A DNA stretch of 64,000 nucleotides from the NCBI GenBank assembly GCA_017302015.1, contig JAFLEE010000007.1, positions 39,907 through 103,906 on the forward strand, given 5' to 3'. The notes below the pieces were generated by a model that was not told where the DNA came from, searched no databases, and saw nothing but the letters and a program-made list of their open reading frames with translations. The DNA is from Spirochaetota bacterium. GTDB taxonomy: Bacteria; Spirochaetota; UBA12135; COTS27; JAFLEE01. Both the position numbers and the translations under genes were made by a program. The number at the start of each line of letters is the position of its first letter. The stretch's first letter is position 1. Below are positions 16,639 through 26,078 of this stretch, one piece after another.

Positions 16639-19600
16639 ATGAAATATCTCTTTTGCCTGTTCTGCTTCGCCCTGCTCCTCGGCGCCCAGGAATCGCTTAT
16701 CCCCAACGGGAGCTTCGAGGAAGGCTGGGCCGGCTGGAAGCACGAGGCCGACCCCGGCATGGGTTCCCTCTCCGCCGAGGCGGCCCATGGGGGCGAAAAG
16801 GGCCTGCTCATCAACGACCCAAGCGACGAGAAGGGTTCGGAGATCTTCTCCTCAATGATCCCCGTAGAGGCGGGCAAGAAGTACACCCTCGTCTTCTGGG
16901 CCCGCTTCGTCAGCGGCGACGGGGCCGGCATCTTCCTCCGCTTCTGGGACCGCGACCGCAAGGAGCTCCAGCAGAGCAAGAACTTCGTGGGGATCAAGGG
17001 CAAGGCCTGGGCGAAGCAAGCGGGCACCTTCACCGCCCCCGAGGGCGCCGTGAGCGCCGACCTCTACGTGCGCGCCATGCTCAAGGCCAAATGCGTCGTC
17101 CACATCGATGAGGTCGAGATCCTGGAGGGATCCATGCCAACGCCCCCCGCATCCCAAAGCGCCACGACGGCGGGCGCTCCGTCGTCGAGTTCGGTCCCCG
17201 AACCGGTCCTCTTGCCGGAGAACCCCGCCTGGGCCGCCCAGCATCCCCGCCTCCTGACGACCCGCGAGGATATCCCGGCCCTCTTGGCGCGCATCAAGGC
17301 GGGCGGCGAGCCGCAGAAGGCCTGGAAGGAACTCCTTTCCCGCTGCGACAAGCAATTGGCCTCCGACGATCCCTTCTTTTTGAAGCGCTACGAGACGCTC
17401 AAGGCCATCAACACGAAGGCCCCCGGCGGCAAGGGCGCCTACGAGGGCTATTTCGCCACCACCGGCAGCTCGGTGGAACTCCTCTCCTTCGCCTACCTGT
17501 TGACGAAGGAAAAGCGCTACGGAGAAGCGGCGGTGAAGATCATGCGGCAGATCGCCGTGAACTACCCCGTGCTCGAGTTCCCCGGTTTCTTCTATACCCG
17601 CGGCTTCTTCCTCCGGGGCGCCGCCATCACCTATGATAGTTGCTACGACCTCATGGGCGCCGAGGAGCGCCTGCTCTTCCGACGGACCCTGGCCACCTGG
17701 GCCCGCGTCTTCTACGAGCGCTCCCCCCGGGAAAGTTGGGAAAACTGGGCCGAAGACACGCTCAACCAGGTGTGGAACTGGAACGCGGGCATCTCGGGCA
17801 ATCTCGGCCTGGCCTGCCTGGCGATCTTAGGCGAGACCGACGAGCCGGTGCGCCCCTGGCTCTTCCAGGCCGCCCGCCAGGTGGAGAATTTCTGGCGCTT
17901 CGCCATCGACAAGAACGGGGGGGCGGTCGAGGGGCCCGCCTATATCGGCTACGGGGCCGCGCCCACGCCGTTCTTCATCGAAGCCCTGCGCCGGTCCACG
18001 GGGGAGGACCTCTTCGAGACGACCCATTACCGCAAGGTCGGCGGCTTCTTCCCCAACGAAGTGCTCCCCGACGGCAAACGCGTGCTCAACCTGAGCGACT
18101 CGGGCTACTCGATGGCCCATTGGCAGGTCATGCTCTACGCCCTCCACCGGGCAGCCGATCGCCGACCCCTTTCGTGGTGCTACCGGTCCCTGGCTCCCGA
18201 TGTTTCCGCCCAATTGAGCGACAATCTGGTGGCCCTCATCCTCTGGTGGGACGAGGCGCCGGGCATCGCCGCGTGGAACCCCGGCCAGCTGATGGAGAAC
18301 TGGGCCTGGTCGCCCTGGCGCGGGGTCATGATCTCTCGCACCGGGTGGAAGGCCGATGACGTCCTCTTCACCATGCACGCCCAGCAGTACACCCTCATCC
18401 GCCACGACCAGGTCGACAAGGGCCAGGTGAACCTGTTCGCCTACGGCGAAGATTTCCTCATCGATAGCGGCTACGGCAACGACGGCGGCATGCTCATGAG
18501 CCAGGGCGCCGGCGCCCATAACCTCGTCCTCATCGACGGCCAGGGGCCCCTGGGCAGCGGCGCCCACGCCCAGACGAGCGGTTATGTCCGCGACCACCTG
18601 CACACGGCCGCGGCGGATTTCGCCCGGGCCGACCTGAAAGACGCCTGGGAATACACGATCCAGGCGGGGTACCAGAAAAAGCGCGTGCGCACCATGAAAA
18701 AAGCTGCCCGCCACGCCCTCTTCGCCCGGGGCCCCCTGCCCTACCTCGTCGTCTACGAAGACTTGGCCATGGACGCCAAGGCCCACCGCTACGGGATCCA
18801 ATGGCACACGGGGGCGCGCAACGCCTTCCATGTCGACGCCCAAGGCGTCACGATCAAGCCGAGCCTAGACGGGGCGCGCTACCCGATCATGGCCGTGCAG
18901 CCCTACCAAAGTAAATTGGACGGGGGCGTTTTCACGCCGAACGCGCCGGTGTCCGAGGCGGGCGAGATGCGCGCCAGCGCGACGCTCCCCCGGGATGGGC
19001 GCTACCAGATCTGGGCCCTCGCCACGGCGACCGGCACCGACGGGGGCAAGTCCGATTCCATCTTCTTCTCCATCGACGGCGGGAAGGCGGGCTTCGCCGG
19101 GGGAAGCGACGCCGCCACCTTCGCCTGGAAGATCGCCACCGAGGGCGTGGTCTGGTCGAAACTCGTCGACAATAACGGAACCCTTCCCGTCGGTCCCCTC
19201 ACCCTCTCGAAGGGTCCCCATCAATTCAGTTTCAAGACCCGTGAAGAAGGCGCGGCGATCCTCGCCTTCTATGTCGTCCCCGCCGAGGAGACCCGCTCCC
19301 TCGACCGCTTGGTGCGGGAGAAGGGCGAGTACGTCCTAGTCATGGCCGCGGATTTCCAGGTCAGCGGTCCGGTGAAGAAACTCCCCTCGAACCTGCCGAA
19401 ATCCGAGGCCGAAGCGTTCTTGCGCCTCGCCTCCCCCGGCGCCCCTGCGTTCCGGGAGGAAAGTTTCTTGACCACCCAGGCCGGGAGCCACCCCCGGCTC
19501 ACCGCCGAAGTCGACGCCGCGGAGCCCGATTTCCTGTGGGCCCTGGTTCCATACCGCATCGCCTCCGGGTTCAAGGCGGCCGAGGCGGTGAAGACGGTGC

Positions 19601-20022
19601 CCCTCAAGAAGGGAGTCGGCATCTCCGTCGCGCTTCCCGGGGGGATGAAGGACCTCGCCTGCCGTTGGGACGGCGCCGCCATCCAGGCCGAAGACTTCGA
19701 ATGCGACGGCCATTTCCTCTGGTTTCGCCGCGATGGGGAAGGGAAGCCTATCGCCTGGACAGTAGCCCAGGGGAAGTCCCTCAAGGCCGGCGGGAAATGG
19801 GTCTTCCAGGCCGACGGCGAGGAAGTGACGGCCGCCTACGACGGTGCGCGACTCGATATCTCGGCCAGGGAACTCCGCTCCTTCGCGCTCACCGCCGAGT
19901 GCGCCAACGTCTTCGTCAACGGCATCCCGGTGGTCCAGGGAAATCGGGGACCGCTGCAATGGAAGGGGGATGCCGAGAAGCAACGGGAGATCCGCGCGGG
20001 TTGGGAATTCACCCTGTACTGA
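16639..20022 (+). CDS. Exported heparinase II/III-type protein with N-terminal carbohydrate-binding module
   Basis: 1127 residues. Signal peptide MKYLFCLFCFALLLGAQ. Residues ~20-160 are a CBM4/9-like beta-sandwich (LIPNGSFEEGWAGW ... VHIDEVEILEG). A Ser/Thr/Pro linker follows, then the alginate-lyase-like toroid (HPRLLTTREDIPALL at ~225). The heparinase II/III domain starts near 560, with RHDQVDKGQVNLFAYGEDFLIDSGYG and a catalytic-type Tyr/His environment around NDGG and GAGAHN. A C-terminal beta-rich region follows. It probably cleaves an acidic polysaccharide outside the cytoplasm. The start at 16639 is chosen because the signal peptide begins there. It is not closely similar to the 11.4-kb protein. 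Confidence 0.82.
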   Translation: MKYLFCLFCFALLLGAQESLIPNGSFEEGWAGWKHEADPGMGSLSAEAAHGGEKGLLINDPSDEKGSEIFSSMIPVEAGKKYTLVFWARFVSGDGAGIFLRFWDRDRKELQQSKNFVGIKGKAWAKQAGTFTAPEGAVSADLYVRAMLKAKCVVHIDEVEILEGSMPTPPASQSATTAGAPSSSSVPEPVLLPENPAWAAQHPRLLTTREDIPALLARIKAGGEPQKAWKELLSRCDKQLASDDPFFLKRYETLKAINTKAPGGKGAYEGYFATTGSSVELLSFAYLLTKEKRYGEAAVKIMRQIAVNYPVLEFPGFFYTRGFFLRGAAITYDSCYDLMGAEERLLFRRTLATWARVFYERSPRESWENWAEDTLNQVWNWNAGISGNLGLACLAILGETDEPVRPWLFQAARQVENFWRFAIDKNGGAVEGPAYIGYGAAPTPFFIEALRRSTGEDLFETTHYRKVGGFFPNEVLPDGKRVLNLSDSGYSMAHWQVMLYALHRAADRRPLSWCYRSLAPDVSAQLSDNLVALILWWDEAPGIAAWNPGQLMENWAWSPWRGVMISRTGWKADDVLFTMHAQQYTLIRHDQVDKGQVNLFAYGEDFLIDSGYGNDGGMLMSQGAGAHNLVLIDGQGPLGSGAHAQTSGYVRDHLHTAAADFARADLKDAWEYTIQAGYQKKRVRTMKKAARHALFARGPLPYLVVYEDLAMDAKAHRYGIQWHTGARNAFHVDAQGVTIKPSLDGARYPIMAVQPYQSKLDGGVFTPNAPVSEAGEMRASATLPRDGRYQIWALATATGTDGGKSDSIFFSIDGGKAGFAGGSDAATFAWKIATEGVVWSKLVDNNGTLPVGPLTLSKGPHQFSFKTREEGAAILAFYVVPAEETRSLDRLVREKGEYVLVMAADFQVSGPVKKLPSNLPKSEAEAFLRLASPGAPAFREESFLTTQAGSHPRLTAEVDAAEPDFLWALVPYRIASGFKAAEAVKTVPLKKGVGISVALPGGMKDLACRWDGAAIQAEDFECDGHFLWFRRDGEGKPIAWTVAQGKSLKAGGKWVFQADGEEVTAAYDGARLDISARELRSFALTAECANVFVNGIPVVQGNRGPLQWKGDAEKQREIRAGWEFTLY

Positions 20023-20030
20023 GGCCGCTT

Positions 20031-20046
20031 CGGGGAGGCCTCCCCG
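20031..20046. other. Perfect 16-bp palindrome after the second heparinase-like gene
   Basis: CGGGGAGG/CCTCCCCG, 9 bp after the stop codon. Together with an alternative pairing GAGGCC...GGCCTC (20021-20042) it could fold in RNA and protect or terminate the transcript, but no T-tract follows. Confidence 0.35.
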
Positions 20047-20088
20047 TCCGCCTTGACTTCGCCGCCATCGGGGGGGCAATTTATCCCC

Positions 20089-21666
20089 ATGGCCCAATGG
20101 ACACCCGGCGCCCTGCGCCAAAAGATCGAAACCCTCGCCCACTACCCGCGCGTGCGGGGCGAGACGGCGCGCGCCCTCGAAGCCTACCTGCCCACCCTCG
20201 ATGATTGGGACTTAAGCCGCCTCAACCCCCGCCGGGTCGCCGAGGCGATCCAGCGCCCCTTCGAAGAGACTCTCGACGCCTTCCTCCACGGCGTGCGCAT
20301 CGGCCTCCTGGATTTTCGATATAACCTCATCTGCCCCCTCTGCGGGGGCCTGGAGCATAATTTCCGGCGCATGGACGAGGTGATGCCGGAAAACTTCCAT
20401 TGCACGCCCTGCGACCGCGACGCGCCCTCCCACCTCGACGAGCAGGTGGAGGTGGCCTTCTCGGTGAACGAGGGCCTCGCCCGCCTCGACCTGGATTGGA
20501 CCCAGCAGGCCGATGGCTACCGCAAGCATTATTTCTCGCCCAATTACGCCCTGGCCACCGAGTTCCAGCGCCTCCTCTCCCAGGACTGGGCCATCGGGGC
20601 CGCCCGTTTGGAACCCGGAGAGTCCCTCTCCTTTCCTTTCGACCTGCGCCCGGGGGAACCGGTCCACCTCATGTGCATGGAAGCCCACGCGCGCGCGGTC
20701 CTCGAACCCGAGGGCGCTCCGCGCGGCGAGACGATGATCGTCGACCTCGATCTCACCAGCGAGGGCTTTTCCCCCGCCCGGCGCGTCCTGCCCCCGGGGC
20801 CGGTGGACGTGCGGGTGCGCAACGCCACCGGACAAACCGTCGGGGTGGCCGGCCTGCGGAAAAACCCGGCGCGCTTCGAGGGGGCGCGCATGGCGGGGCG
20901 ACCCGAACCCCATGCTTGGCTCACCGCCCGCGACCTCCTCAACCACCAGACCTTCCGCGACCTATTCAAGGTACAGGATCTCGACCCGAATCTTCGCCTC
21001 TCCCTCAAGAGCCTCACCCTGCTCTTCACCGACCTCAAGGGCTCCACCGAGATGTACGACCGCGCCGGGGATATCTCCGCCTACCAGGTGGTGCAGGAGC
21101 ATTTCGAGATCCTCACCCGGGTGGTGCGCGAGCACCGGGGCGCCGTCATCAAGACCATGGGCGACGCCATCATGGCCGCCTTTTCCCGCCCGGAAGACGC
21201 CGCCCAGGCCGCCATCGCCATGAGCGCGGCCATCCAGGCCCGCAACCTCGAGTGGCGCAAGCAGGGTTGGAATATGGGCCTTAAGGTCGGGGTCCACGAG
21301 GGCTCCGCCCTGGCCGTGAACGCCGACGAGCGCCTGGACTATTTCGGCCAAACGGTGAATATCGCCGCCCGCGTGCAGGGCCTCTCCGCCGCGGGGGAAA
21401 TCTGGATGACCGAGACCGTGTGGAACCAGGCCGGCGTGGCGGAGGCCCTTCGTCTCGCCGGGTACGCCTCGCGCCGCCAGGAAGCCCTCCTGAAGGGCGT
21501 GGGGAACGCCGTGGCGGTGCGCCAATGCTCCCGCGCCGCCCTCAGCGCGCGCCCCGCTTCCCCGACGGCGCCCCGGAAGGCCGCCGCCCCGCGAAGAGGC
21601 CGGCCCGCCGCGAAGAAGGCGAAACCGGCCCGGGGCCGCGTGAAGACGGCGCGCAAGAGAAAATAG
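20089..21666 (+). CDS. Class III adenylate cyclase with N-terminal zinc-ribbon/DUF5939-type region and histone-like tail
   Basis: 525 residues. The N-terminal half contains a CPLC ... CTPC zinc-ribbon-like element (about residues 80-110) and a region like DUF5939 found before cyclase domains. The class III catalytic domain spans ~305-480. Metal-binding Asp315 (LLFTDLKGST) and Asp359 (KTMGDAI) are present, adenine-specifying Lys355 and Thr422 are present, and Asn424 and Arg428 (TVNIAAR) are present, so it should be an active ATP cyclase. The last ~40 residues are Lys/Arg/Pro/Ala rich and include an AT-hook-like RRGRPAAKK. The upstream frame begins with TTG at 20053; the ATG at 20089 is preferred. 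Confidence 0.85.
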   Translation: MAQWTPGALRQKIETLAHYPRVRGETARALEAYLPTLDDWDLSRLNPRRVAEAIQRPFEETLDAFLHGVRIGLLDFRYNLICPLCGGLEHNFRRMDEVMPENFHCTPCDRDAPSHLDEQVEVAFSVNEGLARLDLDWTQQADGYRKHYFSPNYALATEFQRLLSQDWAIGAARLEPGESLSFPFDLRPGEPVHLMCMEAHARAVLEPEGAPRGETMIVDLDLTSEGFSPARRVLPPGPVDVRVRNATGQTVGVAGLRKNPARFEGARMAGRPEPHAWLTARDLLNHQTFRDLFKVQDLDPNLRLSLKSLTLLFTDLKGSTEMYDRAGDISAYQVVQEHFEILTRVVREHRGAVIKTMGDAIMAAFSRPEDAAQAAIAMSAAIQARNLEWRKQGWNMGLKVGVHEGSALAVNADERLDYFGQTVNIAARVQGLSAAGEIWMTETVWNQAGVAEALRLAGYASRRQEALLKGVGNAVAVRQCSRAALSARPASPTAPRKAAAPRRGRPAAKKAKPARGRVKTARKRK

Positions 21667-21782
21667 CCCCGCGGGCGATCCCACTCTATTATATCGTTAT
21701 TATCGAATATTTCTGCCTGCCCCGCTCCCGAAAAAGCCCCATCGCGATTGCCCTTCCCCCGCCGCCCGGGTAGATTAGGGGG

Positions 21783-22796
21783 ATGCTCCCTCCCCTCCTC
21801 GACCGTGCCCGCGGGCTCTTCCACCCCGCCCTCTACCACGGCAGGGGCCGTCGGGGCGGCTATTTCGAGGGCTGGTACTATAAATTTGTGGGCGCCGATG
21901 GGAAGGAAGCCTGGGCGGTCATCCCCGGGGTCTTCCACGGGCCGGGGGGAAAGGGGTCCCACGCGTTCATCCAGGTGCTCCAGGGCGCTCGTGACGCCTC
22001 CCATTTCCACCGGTTCCCCATCGAATCCTTTCACGCGGCCCGCGACCGGTTTGAATTGCGCCTCGGCGGCAATCATTTCACCGCCGAGTCGTTGGAATTG
22101 AATATCGACGGCGGGGGCCAGCGCCTGCGCGGGCATCTCCAATTTTCTCCGCCGACCCCCTGGCCCTGGCGGCCTTGGGCGCCCGGGATCATGGGACCCT
22201 TCACGTTCACCCCGCGCCTCGAGTGCTACCACGGGGTGCTGAGCCTCGACCACCCGGTGAGCGGCGTACTCGAGGCCGACGGGACCGCCCTTGATTTCAC
22301 CGGCGGCCGCGGCTACCTCGAGAAGGACTGGGGCCGCTCCTTTCCCCGCGCCTGGGTGTGGATGCAATCGAACCATTTCGGCCGTAGCGGCCTCTCTCTC
22401 ACGGCCTCCATCGCCCGCATCCCGTGGATGGGAGCGGCCTTCCGCGGGTTCATCGTCGGCTTCCTGTTGGATGGGAGGCTCCACCGCTTCGCGACTTATC
22501 TGGGTTCCCGCACCACGCGACTGACGGTGGGCGACGAACGGGTCCATTGGGACCTCGAAGGCCGCGGTCTGCGCCTTTCCCTCGAGGCCGAAAGGCGCGG
22601 CGGGGGCCTCCTCCACGCGCCGATGCGGTCCAATGACGTCGACTCAGCCGAGGCGATGACGCCCCGGGTTCTGGAAAGCCTTACCGCGCTCATCCATCTA
22701 AGGCTTTCCCGGATCCGAACGGGCGAGATCCTCTTCGAGGGCACGGGCGCCCACGGGGGGCTGGAGGTCGGCGGCGAACTCTCGAGCCTCTTGTGA
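21783..22796 (+). CDS. Tocopherol cyclase-family (PF14249-type) protein
   Basis: 337 residues, no signal peptide. YFEGWYYKFVG near residue 27 and the later FTGGRGYLEKDWGRSFPRAWVWMQSNHF block are signatures of the tocopherol cyclase-like family. In plants and cyanobacteria the family cyclises prenyl-benzoquinols. In other bacteria its substrate is unknown, and I see no other tocopherol pathway gene here. The start is the ATG at 21783, 116 bp after the cyclase gene stop. It converges with the carotenoid operon, with 10 bp between stops. Confidence 0.8.
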   Translation: MLPPLLDRARGLFHPALYHGRGRRGGYFEGWYYKFVGADGKEAWAVIPGVFHGPGGKGSHAFIQVLQGARDASHFHRFPIESFHAARDRFELRLGGNHFTAESLELNIDGGGQRLRGHLQFSPPTPWPWRPWAPGIMGPFTFTPRLECYHGVLSLDHPVSGVLEADGTALDFTGGRGYLEKDWGRSFPRAWVWMQSNHFGRSGLSLTASIARIPWMGAAFRGFIVGFLLDGRLHRFATYLGSRTTRLTVGDERVHWDLEGRGLRLSLEAERRGGGLLHAPMRSNDVDSAEAMTPRVLESLTALIHLRLSRIRTGEILFEGTGAHGGLEVGGELSSLL

Positions 22797-22806
22797 TCGT
22801 CCGCCT

Positions 22807-23304
22807 CTAACCCGCCCGGCTCCGCTGGCGGGCCGCCGCCGCGAGGAGCCTGGGCCGATTGACCCTCTGGGCCAGCAGGCAGGGCCCATTGGCCAAGATC
22901 GCGTAGGAGACATGGATGATCATCGCCCAGGGCGGATTGAATAGGGCGAAGAGGGGCACGAGGCAGAGCGCCACCAGGTGGGTCGCCTCGGCGCGGCATG
23001 TTTCACCGGCGAACCGGGTGAAATAGGCCCCATCGCGCCGTCCCAGGTTCTGCATATTGAAGGAACCCGTGAGGGCGGCGCCGCTGGGCAATTTCCCCAT
23101 CCAGGCCTTCACCGAGAAAAGGCGATCCCATAGCTTACCCCCGCGTTCGAATCGTCGCGTCGCAAAGAGGAAGGCGCTCGGCCGGAACCACTTAAGGGGC
23201 AGACGCACCGCCACAAAGGCCAAACCGAGTTGGAGGAAGAGCCACCCGAGCACGTTGAGGAGCACCAGAAGCCAGAGATCGGGATGGAAGAGAGGCAGAC
23301 TCAT
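22807..23304 (-). CDS. crtO: Glycosyl-4,4'-diaponeurosporenoate acyltransferase, CrtO type
   Basis: 165 residues, the same length as staphylococcal CrtO, with several membrane segments. The family motifs FERGGKLWDRLFSVKAWMGKLP and ETCRAEATH are present. In Staphylococcus CrtO esterifies the sugar of glycosyl-diaponeurosporenoate with a fatty acid, the last step of staphyloxanthin-type carotenoid synthesis. The start overlaps the stop of the glycosyltransferase in an ATGA and has a GGGGGAGGGG ribosome site on its strand. It is the last gene of the three-gene operon. The symbol is by similarity in family and context. Confidence 0.85.
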   Translation of the reverse strand: MSLPLFHPDLWLLVLLNVLGWLFLQLGLAFVAVRLPLKWFRPSAFLFATRRFERGGKLWDRLFSVKAWMGKLPSGAALTGSFNMQNLGRRDGAYFTRFAGETCRAEATHLVALCLVPLFALFNPPWAMIIHVSYAILANGPCLLAQRVNRPRLLAAAARQRSRAG

Positions 23305-24425
23305 CGCCCCTCCCCCTTGGCGGGAAGAAGGCGCCCGCGCCAGGCGACCTGCTTGCGCACGCGCAGCATCCAGATCGAATGGGCCTGCATGAGGAGGAGG
23401 TAGGCGAACGGGAGGGGATAGCACAACACGAGCAGGGGATGGAAGCTTCCCGCCAGACGGAATTGCCGCCAGAGCGCGAGCACCCAGGCGCCGTAGCAGA
23501 CGAGCGCGGGCCCCCGGTGGGCCCCGAAGGTGAGCGCCTGGCCCAGGGCCCCGAAAGCGCAGAGGGCCCCGGTGATCCAAAGCCCCACCACGATCGACAT
23601 CGCCGGATGGCTGAAGGAGGCCCCGGTCGCCAGGCTCTTGCTCCATCCCTGGTTCTGTTCCGTCCACCCACCGGGATACATCCGGTAGCGCACCCGGCTT
23701 CCGCCCTGGAGGGCGACGAGGGGGATGCCCGAAGCGACGATATTCTTCCCTAACGGAAGATTGTCGAGGATCTCTCCGCGAACGGCCCCATGGCCCCCAC
23801 AGCGTTGGTAGTCTTTTTTTGAGATCCACAGGCAGGGGCCGAAGGCCCCCGACGGCGGCCAGGCTTCTCCCAGGGGAGTGAAGGCGTTGGTGCCGCTTAA
23901 GACAAGCACATTGAGGGCGGCGGAGAGTTGTTCCCGCGTGGAGGCGGGATCGTGCCGGGGTTGGACGCAGAAAGCGGCAAGTGGCCTTTCCCGCGACAAG
24001 GTGCAGAGCGAGGCCAAGGCATCGGGGGCCAGGCGCACGTCGGCATCGAGGAGCAAGAGGAGGCTCCCCCGGGCCTTGGCCACGCCCGAATGACAGGCGA
24101 AGGATTTGCCGTTCCAGCCAGTGGGCTTCTTCCCTTTCGGAATACGAAGCACCCGGGCCCCGCCCGCGCGGGCGAGGCGCGAAGTGGCGTCGGTGGACGC
24201 GTCATCCACCACAAGGATCTCCCCGGGCTTAAGCGTCTGCCGGGCCAGGTCTGCCAGGAGCAGGGGAAGGCTCGCTGCTTCGTTGCGCGCGGGGATGATC
24301 ACCGAAAGCGACGGCAAGCCAGCGGGGACCTTCCCGGGTTCCGGCAAGTTGCGCCGTCGCCAGAGCATGAAGAAGGCGGCGGAAAGCAGGGCCGCCGCGA
24401 TGGCCACGGGGATGAGGACGCTCAC
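23301..24425 (-). CDS. crtQ: 4,4'-diaponeurosporenoate glycosyltransferase, CrtQ type (GT2)
   Basis: 374 residues from a GTG start that overlaps the stop of the upstream gene as GTGA. An N-terminal membrane anchor (VSVLIPVAIAAALLSAAFFML) precedes a GT-A catalytic domain: SVIIPARNEAASLP, VVDDASTD, and the DxD-type LLLLDADVRL. Two or three C-terminal hydrophobic helices follow, as in CrtQ. The family attaches glucose to the carboxyl group of a C30 carotenoic acid. The operon position between a desaturase/oxidase and CrtO supports this role strongly. Confidence 0.82.
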   Translation of the reverse strand: MSVLIPVAIAAALLSAAFFMLWRRRNLPEPGKVPAGLPSLSVIIPARNEAASLPLLLADLARQTLKPGEILVVDDASTDATSRLARAGGARVLRIPKGKKPTGWNGKSFACHSGVAKARGSLLLLLDADVRLAPDALASLCTLSRERPLAAFCVQPRHDPASTREQLSAALNVLVLSGTNAFTPLGEAWPPSGAFGPCLWISKKDYQRCGGHGAVRGEILDNLPLGKNIVASGIPLVALQGGSRVRYRMYPGGWTEQNQGWSKSLATGASFSHPAMSIVVGLWITGALCAFGALGQALTFGAHRGPALVCYGAWVLALWRQFRLAGSFHPLLVLCYPLPFAYLLLMQAHSIWMLRVRKQVAWRGRLLPAKGEGR

Positions 24426-25918
24426 GCCCCCGCCCGGAACCCGTCTTCCGTGATGGCGTCGGCGACTTTCTGGCCGCAGAGCACCACCATGGGCATGCCG
24501 GCCCCGGGATTGACCGAGCCCCCCGTGAAGTAGAGGTTGGCCAGGTCGCCGCTGCGCTTGGAACCCTTGAAGCCCCAATTCGATCCGAGTTCGCTCACCA
24601 CCCCGTAGATGGAACCCCGGTTCGACCGGTAACGCGCTTCGATGTCGAGGGGCGTCCAGAAATCTTCCAGGATGATATGCCGGCGCAGGTCGGGAAGCCC
24701 CATGCGCTCCAATTTGTCGATGACGCGATCTTTCAGCGCGGCGTAGTCGGCGTGCATGAGGGGATTCTTCGGGTCGATGGGCGGGATATGGGGGAGGATC
24801 TTGAGGTTATCGCAGCCCGCCGGGGCCTGGCCGGGGTCGGTGCGCGTGGGCGCCACCACGTAGAGCGTGGGATCATCGGGCAGGAGGCCCCGACGGAAGA
24901 CCCGGTCGAAGTGTTTCTTCTGATCTTTCGAATAGAAGAAATTATGGTGGGCCAATTGGGGATAGATCCGATCGGTGCCCAAGTGGATCACCAGCCCCGA
25001 GCAGGCAGGTTTCATCCAGCCCACCTTCCCGAGTTTCGCCCCATCCTCGCCCAAGAGATCGCGGCGGGCCGGGAGGATCTCCATATTCGAGACGAAGAGA
25101 TCTGCTTTGATTTCACGCCCGTCCTCGAGCACGAGGCCGCTGATGCGCCGCCCCTCCCGATCGAGGCGTTTCACGGGGGCGTTCAGGTGGAGCGGGATCC
25201 CCAATTCGCCCGCTAGTTTGCCCAGGCCGCGGGCGAGGCCGTAGAGCCCGCCGGGGATGTACCAGAGATCGTATCCGTACTGGATCCACGGCATGAGGTT
25301 CATGAACCCGGGGGCCTGGTTGGCGGAGGATCCGATGTACTTGATGAAGTAGTTGAAGGCATCGACGGCCTTCGGGTCGCGGAAAAAACGCCGCACGCTG
25401 CGGTCCATGGAACGCAGGGAATCCATCCCCAGAAAGAGTCGGCGCGGCCCGTAATGGGAGAGCAGGCCGCGCAGCCCATCGATGCCCCGGTCGAAATAGC
25501 CCTCGGCCACCAGGTCGTACTGCGCCTTCGAATAGGCGCGGAAGCGCCGGAAATCGTCCCAGGTTCCGGGGGCGAGTTTGGAGAACTCGCGCGCCTGGAC
25601 GGCGTCGTCGGGATCCAGGTCGAACCGCGTGCCGTCCTCGAAGAAATTGCGCCAATGGGGCCGCACCGCCACGAGGGGGACATAATCGCCCAGGCGTTTC
25701 CCGGCCCGGGCGAAGAGCGATTCGAAATACTGAGGCAGGGTGAAGATGGAGGGACCAAGGTCGAAGCGGAAGCCGTCCTTCTCGAGGAGGTTGAGTTTCC
25801 CGCCGATGCGGTCGTTCTTCTCGAAGATCTCGACCTGGAAGCCCTTCGCCGCCAGCGAGATGGCCGCGGAGAGCCCGCCGAGCCCCGCCCCGATCACCGC
25901 GACCCTCGTCTTCGCCAT
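24422..25918 (-). CDS. C30 carotenoid desaturase/oxidase of the CrtN/CrtP family
   Basis: 498 residues. The N-terminal FAD-binding fold is VAVIGAGLGGLSAAISLAAKG then EKNDRIGGKLN. The C-terminal GGSVNPGAGMPMVVLCGQ is the carotenoid desaturase signature. Within this family CrtN dehydrogenates diapophytoene and CrtP oxidises diaponeurosporene to the acid; I cannot separate the two by eye. As the product feeds CrtQ and CrtO, the oxidase role is plausible. It is first gene of the operon, with GGAGGAAG just before the ATG. No diapophytoene synthase is encoded nearby. Confidence 0.85.
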   Translation of the reverse strand: MAKTRVAVIGAGLGGLSAAISLAAKGFQVEIFEKNDRIGGKLNLLEKDGFRFDLGPSIFTLPQYFESLFARAGKRLGDYVPLVAVRPHWRNFFEDGTRFDLDPDDAVQAREFSKLAPGTWDDFRRFRAYSKAQYDLVAEGYFDRGIDGLRGLLSHYGPRRLFLGMDSLRSMDRSVRRFFRDPKAVDAFNYFIKYIGSSANQAPGFMNLMPWIQYGYDLWYIPGGLYGLARGLGKLAGELGIPLHLNAPVKRLDREGRRISGLVLEDGREIKADLFVSNMEILPARRDLLGEDGAKLGKVGWMKPACSGLVIHLGTDRIYPQLAHHNFFYSKDQKKHFDRVFRRGLLPDDPTLYVVAPTRTDPGQAPAGCDNLKILPHIPPIDPKNPLMHADYAALKDRVIDKLERMGLPDLRRHIILEDFWTPLDIEARYRSNRGSIYGVVSELGSNWGFKGSKRSGDLANLYFTGGSVNPGAGMPMVVLCGQKVADAITEDGFRAGA

Positions 25919-26078
25919 GGCTTCCTCCGGATACAGCAAATCGATGGGGATATTGTGCCGTGCGGGGGGCCCTCCGGGTAGGGCCCGACGGAGGCGCGGC
26001 CCCCGCCAGGCGCCCGGGGGCACGCGCGGGGAAAAAGCTGCGGACGGAGCGCCCCGGCAGGATAAAATACCCCTCCCC

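Noticed and set aside
23130..23165. tRNA-like TTCGAATC motif
   Set aside because: It is inside the crtO coding region and no cloverleaf surrounds it.
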